Shown in pieces: positions 53,149 to 64,000 of a stretch of DNA of 64,000 nucleotides. The position numbers and the translations under genes are program-made. Position 1 is the first letter of the stretch. Every line of letters starts with the position of its first letter. The notes under the pieces are model-generated. The model saw only the letters and a list, made by a program, of their open reading frames with translations. It was not told the origin of the DNA and did not search any database. This DNA is from Lates calcarifer (Eukaryota; Chordata; Actinopteri; Centropomidae): contig NC_066852.1 in NCBI RefSeq assembly GCF_001640805.2, forward strand, positions 3,300,274-3,364,273, read 5' to 3'.

Positions 53149-56100
53149 CTCTATCAGTCATAATGTCCTGTCCAGTAAAGTGAATATTCACTGGCATTCC
53201 CCTCTAAAGAAACTTTCATTTAAAGATCCACAACACCAGGCCTTTACACTTTGTTTATTATTATCACCAAAGTGTGTTATTAATATTAACCTAAGCAAAT
53301 GAGTGCACTTCACTGACACACTGTGTGTCCTCACCGGCTGTTTTACAACAGGCAAAGTCAGTCATTAGCCCAAGAGTGGCAGTGAACTGATCAACTCTCC
53401 CTCTGTGCTGAACTCACTGATAAAACACAGGTTTCACATCACTGATTACATGATGCAATTAAATTACCCACATCACTGTCACTATCAATCAATCTGCAGA
53501 TTATTCCTTTAATCGTGTGTTTGTCTTATAAAATGTGACAGACTCCCAGTTTGACGTCTTTAAATGTCTTTTTTTGTCCAATAAAATGACACAAAGTAAA
53601 ATATAATCAGTTTATAATGATATAAAAACAATAAAAGTAGCAAATCCTTATCTCAGAGACACTGGAAACAGAATGTTTGACATTTATGCTTGGAAAAAAT
53701 GACGCCTTAGATTAGCAGACTGTCAAAATGGTTGCCAACTACCCTTTTTTCAGCTCTTCAGTGTTTTATTCTTCTCCGACTACGTCATCTAGTTGCTTTT
53801 TAAAGCAGGCCTTTGGCATCAGGATTATTATTTGAGCCACAGTTTTTAGCGCCTGAAACACAGGAAAGGCAGAAGTTACTGTGTTGATGTGAGTGAGGAA
53901 GTAAACACATGATGAGTGTGGGGTTTTTTTTTTTAAACCAACTTCTTTGTCTCACACAGCGTTACCACAGCTTTGATATTGTTCATCAGGAGCAGCTGTT
54001 AAATAAGTGAATAACCTCTTGGTCTTGTCTTTCATCAGCTCGTTGACACTGAACAGTGAATATGTGGAAATATTAAGAGTTCACCAGCATCCACATCTCC
54101 ACTGTGTTTGTTACATTTACAGTCTGTGGTTTTTCTAAACTATTGACTTGTACTTTCTTTAACTTTGACACGTTGGATTTGTCCTTGTTGTAATTTCCCT
54201 CGTCTGTGGTCGTCACACAAAATGTCACTGACAGAGAAGTTTAAAAAAATAACAAAAACAAATGAAAGACTCCTTTTCTATGATTGAATGGATTCTGTGA
54301 GGCTCTGGCAAATCTTCCCAGGCTTAGCCGGACACAGGATTTGGTGTTGGGGCAAATTCTTAAAGTGGTGCACCTTGTTAGAGTCTGGATGTTTGGAGGG
54401 TCATGGCAGCCGTTCATTAATGATTACGTAAGTTCATATCATTTGACTAGATAGCGTGAGCGTCCCTTAGTTGACTCTGGTTTTGCAACTAGTTTCTTTT
54501 TCTCCGCCCTCCTATCCACCGCCTCGTGTTGGTCAAACTGCAGTGCCTCCTCCTTGATGAGCCCGTTCACCTCTATGCTTTCACCTTTTATCACAGGGTT
54601 GTATTTCTCAGCTGAACATGATGTATGCATGTTTAGGTGTTGATTTGCTAATTCAAACTAGTTTTTCTCCAGTTTTTTCCCATCAAATAATTACTATGAT
54701 ATCTTCATATAAACGATGGATTAAATGACGATGTGAGAGGTGAAGGGCGTTTGCATGGACAAACCTGCAGAGAATCATCAACCAGCTGCAGTTCCTCTCA
54801 GCTCCACTGAGCTTTTTAGCCTCTTTTAGCTCGTCGTTTTTGGCTCTCCAGCCTTCAAACAAAGCTGTCGTCTTCCTCGTGTTCAGCAGCAGCAGCTCTG
54901 ATTAGGCACTGGTGAACATAGTGGAGTATCTAGCAGATGAAGAGTGATTATTTAGCCAGATGGAAGAGAGTACGACTCCAAATGAACACTGATGTTTCTC
55001 AGTGTCTGCTGAAGCCACCAAATCCCCAATAAATGAATTAATCTAACTTAAGCATCTGTTTTTACACAATGCAAAGTTTCCTTAATCTGTATCAGGAGAT
55101 ATTTTATCAAAGACTAAATAAGCCTCAGAATCAGCTTATTAACGTACATCAGCGTCTCTCAAACTTAATGAATGTGTGTGGGGCTGCTTAGCATAATTGT
55201 AGTAACTCTGTCGCCTTCTTTAGTTTTCACAAACACATTTGCTGTGAGTTTTGAGTGTGAGTGCAGTGTTTTACAGTATGAACTGATCCAAATACGCCCT
55301 GTGAAGTTCCCTGCATAAACACGCAGGCTGAATGTTCAGTGATCTCCCTCCCTCCCTCGCTGAAGGCTAATATCCTGAATCTCTGCAGTGATTTGCTGTT
55401 TCATTGTTGATCTGGATCGACGCTGTCAAAGAATACAGTAAGTCATTATGTAGTGCTCATAATGACATGATCATGATTAGAGGAGCATTATCAGCCCGTT
55501 GCACAAGACAAAAAAAAAAAGCCAGAGCTCATCATCCTAATGTCCTAGCTCTGCAAAACATACTGCGAGTCAAAGTGACACTTGACAGCTCATTTAATTC
55601 CAAGAGAAAATGCTGCTGTTTCCATAGAGAGCACTGCTGAGAGCCTGTCTGTTATTCCCCCGCCGTTCTTCACACCTTTCAGCCAAATGTGAAGTGCGAG
55701 CATTCAGTAGCTGGCCTGTAAAGAATGTGATTATCACAGGAGTGTCGTGCATGGTGTTTTTCCAGTGTGCCGCTTTCCTTTGAGCTCAAGAGAGTCTGCT
55801 GGACGTGATTTCAGGCTGATCCTTTACTGTCTTTGAACATCTTTAGTTTGGTGACTGAAATGTCAGCACTCGGATAAAGTCAGGCGAATAACTTCAGACT
55901 CACCAAAGGGTAACTGCGACATAGAAAAGGGTGGTCTTAACAGAATGCATCTGTTATTTGATAAGGAACACAGGAACATTTGTGGATGTGAATTGAAACT
56001 TTTTAATACCGTTGGAGATGTTAAACGTGGGTTTTAGTACTGATACCAAAATGGTACCTTTTGAATATGTGTGTAGCACTGTTGTAGTCAAGTCACTAAA

Positions 56101-59100
56101 CCTCGAGTCCAAGTCCAGTTTAGAGTCCCCAGTACCAGAGTCTGAGTCATCAAGGTTGAGCCTTAGCACCAGCTGTTCTAAGACTGTGCTTGTGAATCCA
56201 CATGCCGGCCCTTGAATAAAGCTGAATTACATTACAGTATTAATAATGCTATCGATACCATATGCCTAATTAAACTTCTGAGTCTGAACGCAGCTGATAC
56301 TTGAGTCTGAGTCATCAGTGGTCAAGTCCAAGTGGACTCAGTAACACACTAATGTTATTACATTTACTGTTACTGAGGTAAATTTGATTATTTATCTTAG
56401 TAATGATATTAGTTCATATCATCCAGCTCTGTGTCGGTGTATTTAAAAACGTGCTTTCTGTTGGCCAGGTTTATATTGGAGGCAGATGAGCTTTATTGGT
56501 GACTTGGTTATGAGCCTCATATTCAGTATAAGATGATAAGGAAGACATTAACAGGCACAGACTCAGTCCTGTGTTGGTCCCTGCACGTCTCATCGTTGGA
56601 TGCTTTCATATGAGTCTGTCTCCTTAATTCTGCAAACAGGCAGTTTGATGTGTATGTTATGAATGCTCCAGGGAGCAGCAGAGCTGTGACGTATGAAGTC
56701 GAGCTTTGTCCTGCACGGAGCTTTTCTCAGCAGAGGTCCTCTTTTTTAAAATCATGAATTCACATACTTGATCTGTTCTCTCTTTTTCCTTCTTCAGATG
56801 CAAGTTTTTCAGTCTGACAGAGACTCCGGAGGACTACACCATTATCGTCGATGAGGAAGGCTTTAAAGGTGGGCCTCGCTCCGTGGATCTTTAAAGTCGC
56901 TGTGGCAACCATAGATCGGGCAGCGGGAAAAGATCACATTGTGTAATCTCTGATTCTCTCCGGGACCACGTAGCTTTAGCTGCCAGTGTTTGAGCACACT
57001 TTGTCATTATGGATGTGAGGCCAAGCTGCCGCTCGCTGTGTTTTGTGGTTGGCTGAGTGAGTGAATCCATGTCATTACACACCCTTTTCCAGGGTGACCC
57101 TCCTTGGTTACCCTGGAGACTACAGGCTATTTGTTGCATAACTGGCTCAGGTATTTTCTGCTGGTGACTGGCTCTGTGTTAGTGCCTGTTTTCTGTTGAA
57201 ACTAAACTGTGAAACTCGAGCAAGAAATGTCAAATAACATTATTGATATACTGAAACATTTACATGAAAATACACTTCTATGACTTTAATATAGACAATA
57301 TATATGCAAATGCATATTAATAAGGGGTAATTAAGCTAAAACATTAAGGTAAATATTAGAATCAATCATTATCAGTCTATTCAAAGTACATGAATAACAC
57401 TGAAGTCAGGTTTAGCTGTTGTTGATATTAAATGCTTGTTATAAGCATAAGGGCTGCAGATTTCTCTGCTGATTATTCACTTGATTCACTGACTAATCCT
57501 CAAAAAGCAGCACAGAAAACACCAGTAACAACCTCTCAGAGCCCAAAGTGAGGTCCTTAAAATCCTTGTTGTAGTTGATCAACACTCCAAAACCAGAAAA
57601 TATTTAATTTAACATAATATATGATAAAAACAAGCAGGAATTCCTCATGTGCAAGAAGCAGGAACCAGCAAATATTTAGCATTTTTGCTTGAAAAACGAC
57701 TGAAACAAATAATTAATTATATAAAAATAACTGCCCATAAATCTTTCAATCATCTGACTAACTATTCAGCTAACTGTTGCAGCCCTAACCAGCAAGCATA
57801 ACATGTGAGATTCATTATTTTATCTCTAATAGCTGCAGTGTGATTTCCTCAGAGACTTTGTCAGTTCAAGCCACAGTGTGATGGCATAATGACAAGTCTT
57901 AGTTCAAGTTTATTTGTCACATGCACAATTAGTCAAGAACAACTGCACGATGAAATAAATGTGGCGAGGCTCAGGGAATCTACAGCTGTGCAGAACTAAG
58001 CAGATATATACAGAGTCTTCCAGTCAGTAAAGTGACTCAGTAAATATCTAAGATTAGCCAACATTAGTCACCATAAGCTGCTGATCATACCTCCAGACCG
58101 AGTAAGGCTGCAGCAGGAAAACCCCGAGTCTATTGAACTGAGCAAGGGTGCATTTTATTCCCTATCATTATTACAGTGTTTCATTCGGTGTTTTAAGTCT
58201 CTGTATTAAGCATGTCCCTTGTAAAGCTGGTGATTTAAAATTATTGGTCAGTCATGTAATCAAATCTCTCAGTAGAATTTCTTGATTTTTTTTTGACTGT
58301 AGCTTTTGTATCTGTTCATACAGTAGAGTCAAACAGGACTAAGTACCACCGTCTAGACTGGAATTTACTGGGACAGGCAGAAAAGCCTGTTCAGCACAGT
58401 CTGGTGCTGCTGCTCTGTCACTGACTCTAACCTAGGGTGGAGTGATAGTATTGTATTTATTATAATACAGCACAGTTCACTGATAACTGCTGCAGTCTCT
58501 TTTCTGTTTATTTTAAACTTTACCATCACCTGTGCGTTTTCAAACATCAAACATTTAAAGTACGAGACCTCTTTCTGACACGACTCTCTGTCCATTCCCA
58601 GAGCTGCCCCAGTCAGAGCACATCAGCGTCGCCGATGCCACATGGTTGGCCCTTAACGTGGTGTCGGGCGGTGGCAACGCCTCCAACTCACCGCCCATCG
58701 GAGTCACCAAAATCGCTAAGTCAGTCATCGCGCCACTGGCCGACCACAACATCTCCGTTTTCATGCTGTCGACGTATCAGACGGACTTCATTCTGGTGAG
58801 TGTGGATAATAAGTATCTCCAGTATATCCAGTCGATAGAAACTGCTACACAACAGTTCTCTCCTCTCTCTCTGCACTGTCTCTGTATGTTCAGTGATGAC
58901 CCTCATGGATGAAATAATACAATTATCTTTCAACACTTTTCATGTGAAGCTCTGGTTAGAGCTGCAGGAGAGCAAACAGTGAGACTTTTGTCTTACAGAA
59001 ACAATAATGTGTGCTTGGATACATGCTTCGTTTCCTGTGAGTCCCATGTGCGTGTGAGGGTAAATCGAATCCCACTCAGGAATGACAGGCTGCGCCACTA

Positions 59101-60076
59101 ATAATGAAAACTACTGTACAGATCGCAGGAAAATGCAGACCAGAAATATTTATGATATATAGATTTTTGAAATATCTTTTTATTCTTAAGAATTATTTCT
59201 TAGAGATTTAAAAATATCATCTACAGTGACATAATGTTTTTGGGAGAGGGATGTAAAAACTGAATTAAATAACAAAATGAACCAAGATAATCAACAAAAA
59301 CTGAACGAGGAAATCCAGACGTTAAAAAACAAAACAAAGTTTGTTCAGAGTGTGTCGTGTGTTTGGATCTTTCTGACAACTGATGGGGTTCACAGCATCC
59401 TTCAGAAGTCGCATTATTTGTCCATTATGCAACCACTGGCAACACAATTGTTTACGTCCACATGCCCGACATGAAAAAGCAATAACCTTGGATATAATGT
59501 ACCATCCACAGCCCCTTCCTTTGATTTAGGAAGAAATCCTCTCTCATACCGAGGCCTTTTTGGCCACAGGGAGTCTGTTTTTTTATTGCCTTGGTTTAGT
59601 GGAAAAACAAGGTCTGCTGAACAGCTCTGGCATGTTTATGAAAATGAAAGGAAAAAAAAAAAAACCTGTGTCGATGCCGATAATCTGTTACGTAAAGAGG
59701 ATCAGCAGCTCAGCCTCTTTCTGGAATTCCAGGTATCATACTCGAGCCTGTTTCCTGTCTGGACACCGGCTGCTCCTACCCACAATCCTAATTATCGTTG
59801 TGTTGGAGGCAAAGAGGCAAAAAAAGAATAAAAAAACCTGCTGCGTTCACCCTGTCGCCCACACCCCCCTCCCATCTTCATCTCACACTGTGCTGGATTG
59901 TATTACAGAATCTCTGAGCAGACCAAAACACAGGCCAGCTTAACATGTTTGTTTTGTTTTTCACTGTTTGGATCTTTTGTGTTACATAAAGCAGTAAAGC
60001 CTGACCCAAATGATGAATGCACTCATTTAGACGGAGCAAGCCGCTACACACCAGCTTCTCTCGAGCAGCTTTACCT

Positions 60077-60120
<44 letters not shown>

Positions 60121-62641
60121 TTCAATAGACGTAGTAGCTTTCATCCTGGATAAAGAAACACTCTGACACTTTACCAGCTCCACAGATGACTTTGGTTTCA
60201 AGAACAATAGATTTGTTGAGAGACACCAAAGACTTCATGTATTGATTCAAGTCAGAATTCATCTGAATATACTCAGCTCCATTATGTTTAATAGTCAGGT
60301 ACTAAATCAAGCATTAACTGCTCACTGTAGGTTGCTTTACACTAACTTCAATTGTCATTTGAATAAAGTTTTTTCAGAATGCAAAGCCACTGAATTCTGT
60401 GGAAGCTAATTTCTGCCAATGCCATGACATGGCTCTGTGATATTCCAAAATAATGACTTAGTTTCTCAAAAAAAACTTTCTTAAACTTGACTTAGTGTCA
60501 TTATTTCATTATAATGACTCACAGGATCATTTTTTCCATCACACATTTCTTTCTTATAACAAAATAATAATGAACACGATTTATTAAATGTTTTTAAGCT
60601 GACCCTTTGAAGTCTGGTTTACTTCATGGAGCATGATTGTCTATAGATGAAGGTTTTTCTAACTGATTATCTTAAATGCACCTTTGGCCATTCTCAAATC
60701 TAAACTAAGAGCTCTCCTGTTTTTCCTGTGACTGTGAATGTGGGGTAGTTTATCACAGCACTGAAACAGCTTTTTCTTTTTTTTTTCTTGGTCTGTTTGT
60801 GTTTTGCTTGAGTGTGTTTCATTCTGTCCTGCACTCATTGTTCAGTGTTGTTCGAATGTATTTCTTTGCCACTTTGAATTACCTCAGTGTATGAAAGGTT
60901 ATATAAACTTACCCTGCCCTACTGAGGCAGGTGTTGTGCGGTGTGTTCTGTTGTGGTAAAGAGAGACCTGACCCTGAAGGCATCGCTCTTCGTTAAGTGC
61001 ATGTTGCAGTAAACAGTCCCTGACCTTAAAACAGCCTTCAACAATCATACATGAAGACATACAGCAGAGCAGAGGCAGAGATACATTTACTGCTCACTCA
61101 CAAGCAGTGCTGAGAGTGAAGAATGCAGCTCTTGCTTTTCCTCAAACATGATGTGTTGCTGTTGCTGTGCTCTTTGTAAAAGTCCAAACCCATTTTCTCA
61201 GACAATACAAAAAAGCCATTTGTGAGAAAAGTAAAAGGTCTGTTTTTGTTGTCAGGTTCGAGAGCGAGACCTGCCGATGGTCATGCACACACTGTCTTCC
61301 GAATTCACTTTGCTTCGGGTGGTCAACGGGGAGACTGTAGCTGCGCACAATCTGGGAGTCACCAATGGATTTGTAAAACCAAAACTTGGTGGGTGTAAAC
61401 AAACATTTATACGTGCATTCAGACTTTCAAACATTGTTCAAACATTATATTTTCTTGTACAGGTGGTTTTAGAGTTCAGCTCAGAAGTTAATTCTTGACC
61501 TTTGACATAGCAACATTCAAGCAGCTGCCTCATATATTCAATCATTTTTGTTTTTCAGTGCCCCGTCCCATCATCCACCCTTTATCCAGTCCCAGCAACA
61601 TGTTCTGTGTGACCAGCCTGGACCCAGACACACTGCCCTCTGTAGCCACCCTGCTCATGGACGTCATGTTTTACTCTGGAGGGTGAGAAGCAACTTTAAC
61701 TGTTTAAAAAATATATGTATGTCTGAATGTCACCTACAATCCCTGTTTGAGCTGAGAGAGACTGTCCACTACTTTCATCCACAATTAAATATCTAAACTG
61801 CCTACATTTTCCGATATGACGTGACCATTTATGACATGAGGTACAGTAGAATTAAAATTTACATAAGATTGGATTGATGTGATCACAGAAAAGCTTCATT
61901 TTTTGCCTATTTATTTCAATTATTGTTGTTTGAGTTACATAAAAAACCCACACCATCTGCCTCTAGCTGCAGATTTGAGGTGAAATGCGTTTTGTGGTCG
62001 TGCTGCTCTGCACCATCCATCCAAACAGCCATCATGATTTCCTGTAGCACCTCTCCATTTGTTGAGCTGTTGTTGTCATGCGTCACTGTGCTTTGAGACC
62101 AGTGATGTGACAGGCTGAGTGTGTATTTATTCATCTCCACACCCTCTGATCTATATTCCACATCAGCTAGCTCTTTTGCTGTTAGCGCCGCTGCACCTAC
62201 ATGAACAAAAAAACAGGCATGTGTGGAGACGCCAGCAGCAGACCTGCCGCGCTGTACCTGTCGTGCTTGCCAGATTAAACAAGGCCCTTGTTCATTTAGA
62301 GTTCACATTATTATACCTCCGCGTGTATAAGACAAACACACAGAGATGAGGTTGAAATTTTACAAAATGCTCCTTTATTTCCAGTGCCTTACAGCTCTCA
62401 GGTGGTGTAACACGTGCCTCTTAGATGTTCCAAGGATAAAAATGAAAACATATGGATATGACTATAAGCATAAAATGTGATTTCTGCATCTCTTGTCCGA
62501 CCACACCAAACGTTGTCTTGTCTTTTCCAGGCCAAAAGAGCCTGGAGCTTCCAGTGAAGACTCCAGCCACATCCGCTTCTTCTCCTTCTCCCTGATCGAG
62601 GGCTACATCTCTCTGGTCATGGACGAGCAGACAACTCAAAG
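52635..62641 (+). CDS. castor2: CASTOR2-like arginine-pathway mTORC1 regulator, six 5' coding exons, 3'-partial
   Basis: Six exons, 52635-52747, 56798-56868, 58602-58795, 61256-61388, 61559-61682 and 62531-62641, join in frame to 248 codons plus two bases. Human CASTOR2 is about 329 residues, so roughly the last quarter lies to the right. The protein begins MELHILEHSLKVASIEKEGI and carries RCKFFSLTETPEDYTIIVDE (residues 38-57), a CASTOR hallmark. It also carries S113 (the position of arginine-contacting S111 in CASTOR1) and Y120-Q-T-D123, equivalent to the GATOR2-binding Y118, Q119 and D121 of CASTOR1. The segments VVNGETVAA and NGFVKPKL are CASTOR2-type. The fold comprises four ACT domains. 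From family knowledge, CASTOR dimers bind and inhibit GATOR2, and arginine binding to CASTOR1 relieves this; CASTOR2 homodimers bind arginine poorly. It acts in the cytosol at the lysosomal nutrient-sensing branch. Confidence 0.94.
52975..53005. repeat. (TG)n microsatellite
   Basis: About 15 TG units in the first coding intron of castor2. Confidence 0.95.
53099..53146. repeat. (GT)n microsatellite
   Basis: About 24 GT units, 94 bases after the previous tract. Confidence 0.95.
53470..53745. repeat. Degenerate copy of AT-palindromic MITE
   Basis: ATCAATCAATCTGCAGATTA then TCCTTTAATCGT and GTCTTATAAAATGTGACAGA followed by ACGTCTTTAAATGTC match the internal order of the family represented at 57451-57785. 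Confidence 0.5.
56085..56345. repeat. GAGTCCAAGTC-type dispersed repeat
   Basis: Words such as CTCGAGTCCAAGTCCAG, CAGAGTCTGAGTCATCA and GGTCAAGTCCAAGTGGACTC recur at both ends, about 200 bases apart. I know this sequence type as a fish interspersed element. Confidence 0.5.
56798..56868 (+). CDS. castor2: castor2 exon 2 (coding)
   Basis: A 71-bp exon after TTTTTCCTTCTTCAG, donor GTGGGC. It completes R38 and encodes CKFFSLTETPEDYTIIVDEE and G-F-K, the most conserved block of the family's first ACT domain. Confidence 0.95.
57451..57785. mobile_element. AT-palindromic MITE (hAT-like, non-autonomous)
   Basis: Begins GGGCTGCAGA and ends TGTTGCAGCCC, imperfect terminal inverted repeats. The interior has ACCAGAAAATATTTAATTTA and AGCAGGAACCAGCAAATATT, typical of this percomorph element. 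No obvious target duplication and no coding capacity. Confidence 0.6.
57900..57970. repeat. Retroelement tail-like dispersed repeat
   Basis: GTTCAAGTTTATTTGTCACA then TGCACAATTAGTC and AACTGCACGATGAAAT match a common fish interspersed repeat. The right boundary is uncertain. Confidence 0.5.
58602..58795 (+). CDS. castor2: castor2 exon 3 (coding; GATOR2-binding segment)
   Basis: A 194-bp exon after TGTCCATTCCCAG, donor GTGAGT. It encodes E62 to L126: VADATWLALNVVSGGG, IGVTKIAKSVIAPLADHNIS and VFMLSTYQTDFIL. It holds the serine (S113) and the Y120/Q121/D123 positions that in CASTOR1 contact arginine and GATOR2. Confidence 0.95.
58796..61255 (+). other. castor2 intron of 2.5 kb
   Basis: Contains a (CA)n run (60080-60116). 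Otherwise nothing recognised. Confidence 0.7.
60080..60116. repeat. (CA)n microsatellite
   Basis: About 18 CA units. Confidence 0.95.
61256..61388 (+). CDS. castor2: castor2 exon 4 (coding)
   Basis: A 133-bp exon after GTTTTTGTTGTCAG, donor GTGGGT. It starts VRERDLPMVMHTLSSEFTLL and ends NGFVKPKL. This stretch is CASTOR2-like; mammalian CASTOR1 diverges strongly here. Confidence 0.95.
61559..61682 (+). CDS. castor2: castor2 exon 5 (coding)
   Basis: A 124-bp exon after ATTTTTGTTTTTCAG, donor GTGAGA. It starts VPRPIIHPLSSPSNMFCVTS and continues LDPDTLPSVATLLMDVMFYS, entering the second half of the protein (third ACT domain). Confidence 0.95.
61683..62530 (+). other. castor2 intron of 0.85 kb
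   Basis: Bounded by donor GTGAGA and acceptor CTTTTCCAG. I see no repeat or coding feature in it. Confidence 0.7.
62531..62641 (+). CDS. castor2: castor2 exon 6 (coding)
   Basis: A 111-bp exon after GTCTTGTCTTTTCCAG, donor GTTGAG. It encodes G-PKEPGASSEDSSHIR and FFSFSLIEGYISLVMDEQTT, then Q and the first two bases of an arginine codon. The acidic/serine loop before HIRFF resembles the loop of CASTOR1 (PKEAASSS) more than that of human CASTOR2, while the rest is CASTOR2-like. The reading frame is open at the exon end, so further exons lie beyond the window. Confidence 0.93.
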
Positions 62642-64000
62642 GTTGAGCAAAGGAAAACACCTGAGATGAATACATTTATATTGCTGCTTATTAACCACAC
62701 TGGTTCTTTCAAGACGTTTTCTTTTTTTAGTCAACACTAGACTGGGACATAATGTTTATGCAGCAAGAACAAATTTATGACTGTTGTGTGAGGGAGCGAT
62801 TAGTTTGTTGCTAAGCAGTAATAGAGCAGTTGGGTATATATAATGTACTTAAGTCACAGTGGGTTTCAGTCTGACTCATTTATTCTCCACTGCGTCCCCC
62901 TCTTTTTCACAGTAGGCTCTCTAATTAAGCAGAAAGGTTATGAAGAAACCTGAGCAGCTGCAGATCCCATGTGGTTGTTCCTCTATTAGCACATCTGATC
63001 ATACATTGTCCATTCATAGATGAGGTGTTCCATATATGGGTCAGTAATGACTTAAAGCCATGTGAAGGTAAAATAATAATTGGACCAAACTTTTATTATA
63101 TTTTTTAAAGTTCATATTTTGTTAGTACAGCATGTAGGTCAGCCTCATTCACACGTTTATGTAAGACCTAATGCTTTGCCTTAAAGGAATAGGTCACCCG
63201 TTTTACTCTTCTTTACAATGGCTCTCTTATTCAGTGCAGCAGTTTGGACAATAGTAACAGATTTTACCTGCTGCTGTTCATGTTTGGCTCCCATTGCTGG
63301 ATGGTTAATAGTTAGCTTCTTGTGCTGCACCTCCATACAGTATCTGTTAACTGTGCCTGGTCTCTGCCATTTGTTAACTACAGTTAAACAAAGAAGTGTT
63401 TTAAAGTAGATGGAGCACTAGTTGGCAAACATGTGAAGGCGACACTCTCCCAAAAATCTACATAAAATAAATGATTTATTGTTTTAAAAGTTTACAATAG
63501 GAATGAATTAAAGTCCAACTGAAATAAAACTACATCTTTCTCTCTGCTGCAGGACACTATGACAGATTATTAGGGCCATGGTAGGCAGAAAAAAAATTAC
63601 GGTGCAGTGGAACAGCAATAATATTCTGAGAAAAAACTCTGAATTTCCATAGGATGGAAGCTGTAAATATACCAGAAAATTACTCCAGTATTCTCTGAGA
63701 TTTACAAGAAAAAACTCACAAATTCATGAGAAAACAAACCAGAAGATTCTCTGAGATTATAAAGTCATAAGTTAAAGTCAAAAACTGACATTAAATCATA
63801 ACACTGCTGATGCTGGAGCTCTCCCTCTGTTGTGCTTACAGTGGATGACCTAATAAAATTACACTTTGCAATTGAATTTAGCAATAAAGAAATACATGTG
63901 ATTCGATGATTGGATGTGACATTCGCTGTTTACTAGTAGCATCTGTGATGTGATGACGTTGGTCCAACCTCGCAAAGTGAAGCGATGTGGCTCCTTCATG
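62642..64000 (+). other. castor2 intron, running off the right edge
   Basis: Follows donor GTTGAG. No further exon of the CASTOR C-terminus is recognised before the window ends. A degenerate A-rich GAGAAAAAACTC-type repeat occupies about 63560-63785. Confidence 0.65.
63560..63785. repeat. Degenerate A-rich repeat (TTCTGAGAAAAAACTC type)
   Basis: Repeated words ATTCTGAGAAAAAACTCTGA, TTCTCTGAGATTTACAAG, AAAAAACTCACAAATTCATG and TCTCTGAGATTATAAAGTCA. It resembles a fish repeat with GAGAAAAAAGTC units. Confidence 0.4.

Larger units (their letters stand above)
52748..56797 (+). other. castor2 intron of 4.1 kb
   Basis: Holds two (TG)n tracts (52975-53005, 53099-53146), an AT-palindromic MITE fragment (53470-53745) and a GAGTCCAAGTC-type repeat (56085-56345). 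Nothing coding. Confidence 0.7.
56869..58601 (+). other. castor2 intron of 1.7 kb
   Basis: Holds a MITE copy (57451-57785) and a retroelement tail-like repeat (57900-57970). Nothing coding. Confidence 0.7.

Noticed and set aside
59560..59943. A 127-codon + strand frame between castor2 exons
   Set aside because: It is intronic, has Lys-rich runs from A tracts and no family similarity; the flanking exons splice cleanly without it.
52635..62641. CASTOR1 as the identity of the second gene
   Set aside because: Exons 2-5 carry CASTOR2-type blocks (ALNVVSGGG, VVNGETVAA, NGFVKPKL) that mammalian CASTOR1 lacks. Only the exon-6 loop looks CASTOR1-like.

Overview
The window is a piece of a ray-finned fish chromosome, most likely from a spiny-rayed (percomorph) teleost. 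Evidence for this is the split genes with canonical GT/AG introns, AT-rich non-coding DNA, many dinucleotide microsatellites, and several dispersed repeat families that I recognise as typical of percomorph genomes. There is no sign of bacterial, viral or plasmid organisation. Nearly all short open reading frames are chance frames in introns, intergenic DNA or repeats.

Two protein-coding genes are supported, both on the + strand. From the left edge to 35955 lies the 3' part of a DOC2-family gene (double C2 domain protein, closest to DOC2B). Seven coding exons encode 260 residues: most of the C2A domain, the linker, the whole C2B domain and the stop codon. The exons for the N-terminal region and the first strands of C2A are not visible and should lie to the left, with window bases 1-8535 being intron. 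The product is a calcium- and phospholipid-binding sensor of vesicle exocytosis. A long 3' UTR may reach an ATTAAA signal near 40103.

From 52635 to beyond the right edge lies a CASTOR-family gene, closest to CASTOR2 (formerly GATSL2). Six coding exons give the first 248 residues of about 329, and the remaining exons lie to the right. CASTOR proteins bind GATOR2 and link cytosolic arginine to mTORC1. A ZNF143-type motif with GC boxes at 51187-51236 looks like its promoter, which implies a non-coding first exon and a 5' UTR intron.

The 41-51 kb interval and the large introns contain only repeats and unremarkable DNA: a foldback TTAA-flanked MITE, AT-palindromic MITE copies, retrotransposon-derived fragments, a minisatellite, (TA)n, (TG)n, (CA)n and (TC)n tracts, and a polypurine block of about 720 bp in a DOC2 intron. 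The two genes have no evident joint pathway; their linkage is positional. I found no convincing undescribed system. The points most worth a second look are the remote castor2 promoter, the polypurine tract, the foldback MITE and a few splice and hairpin details.
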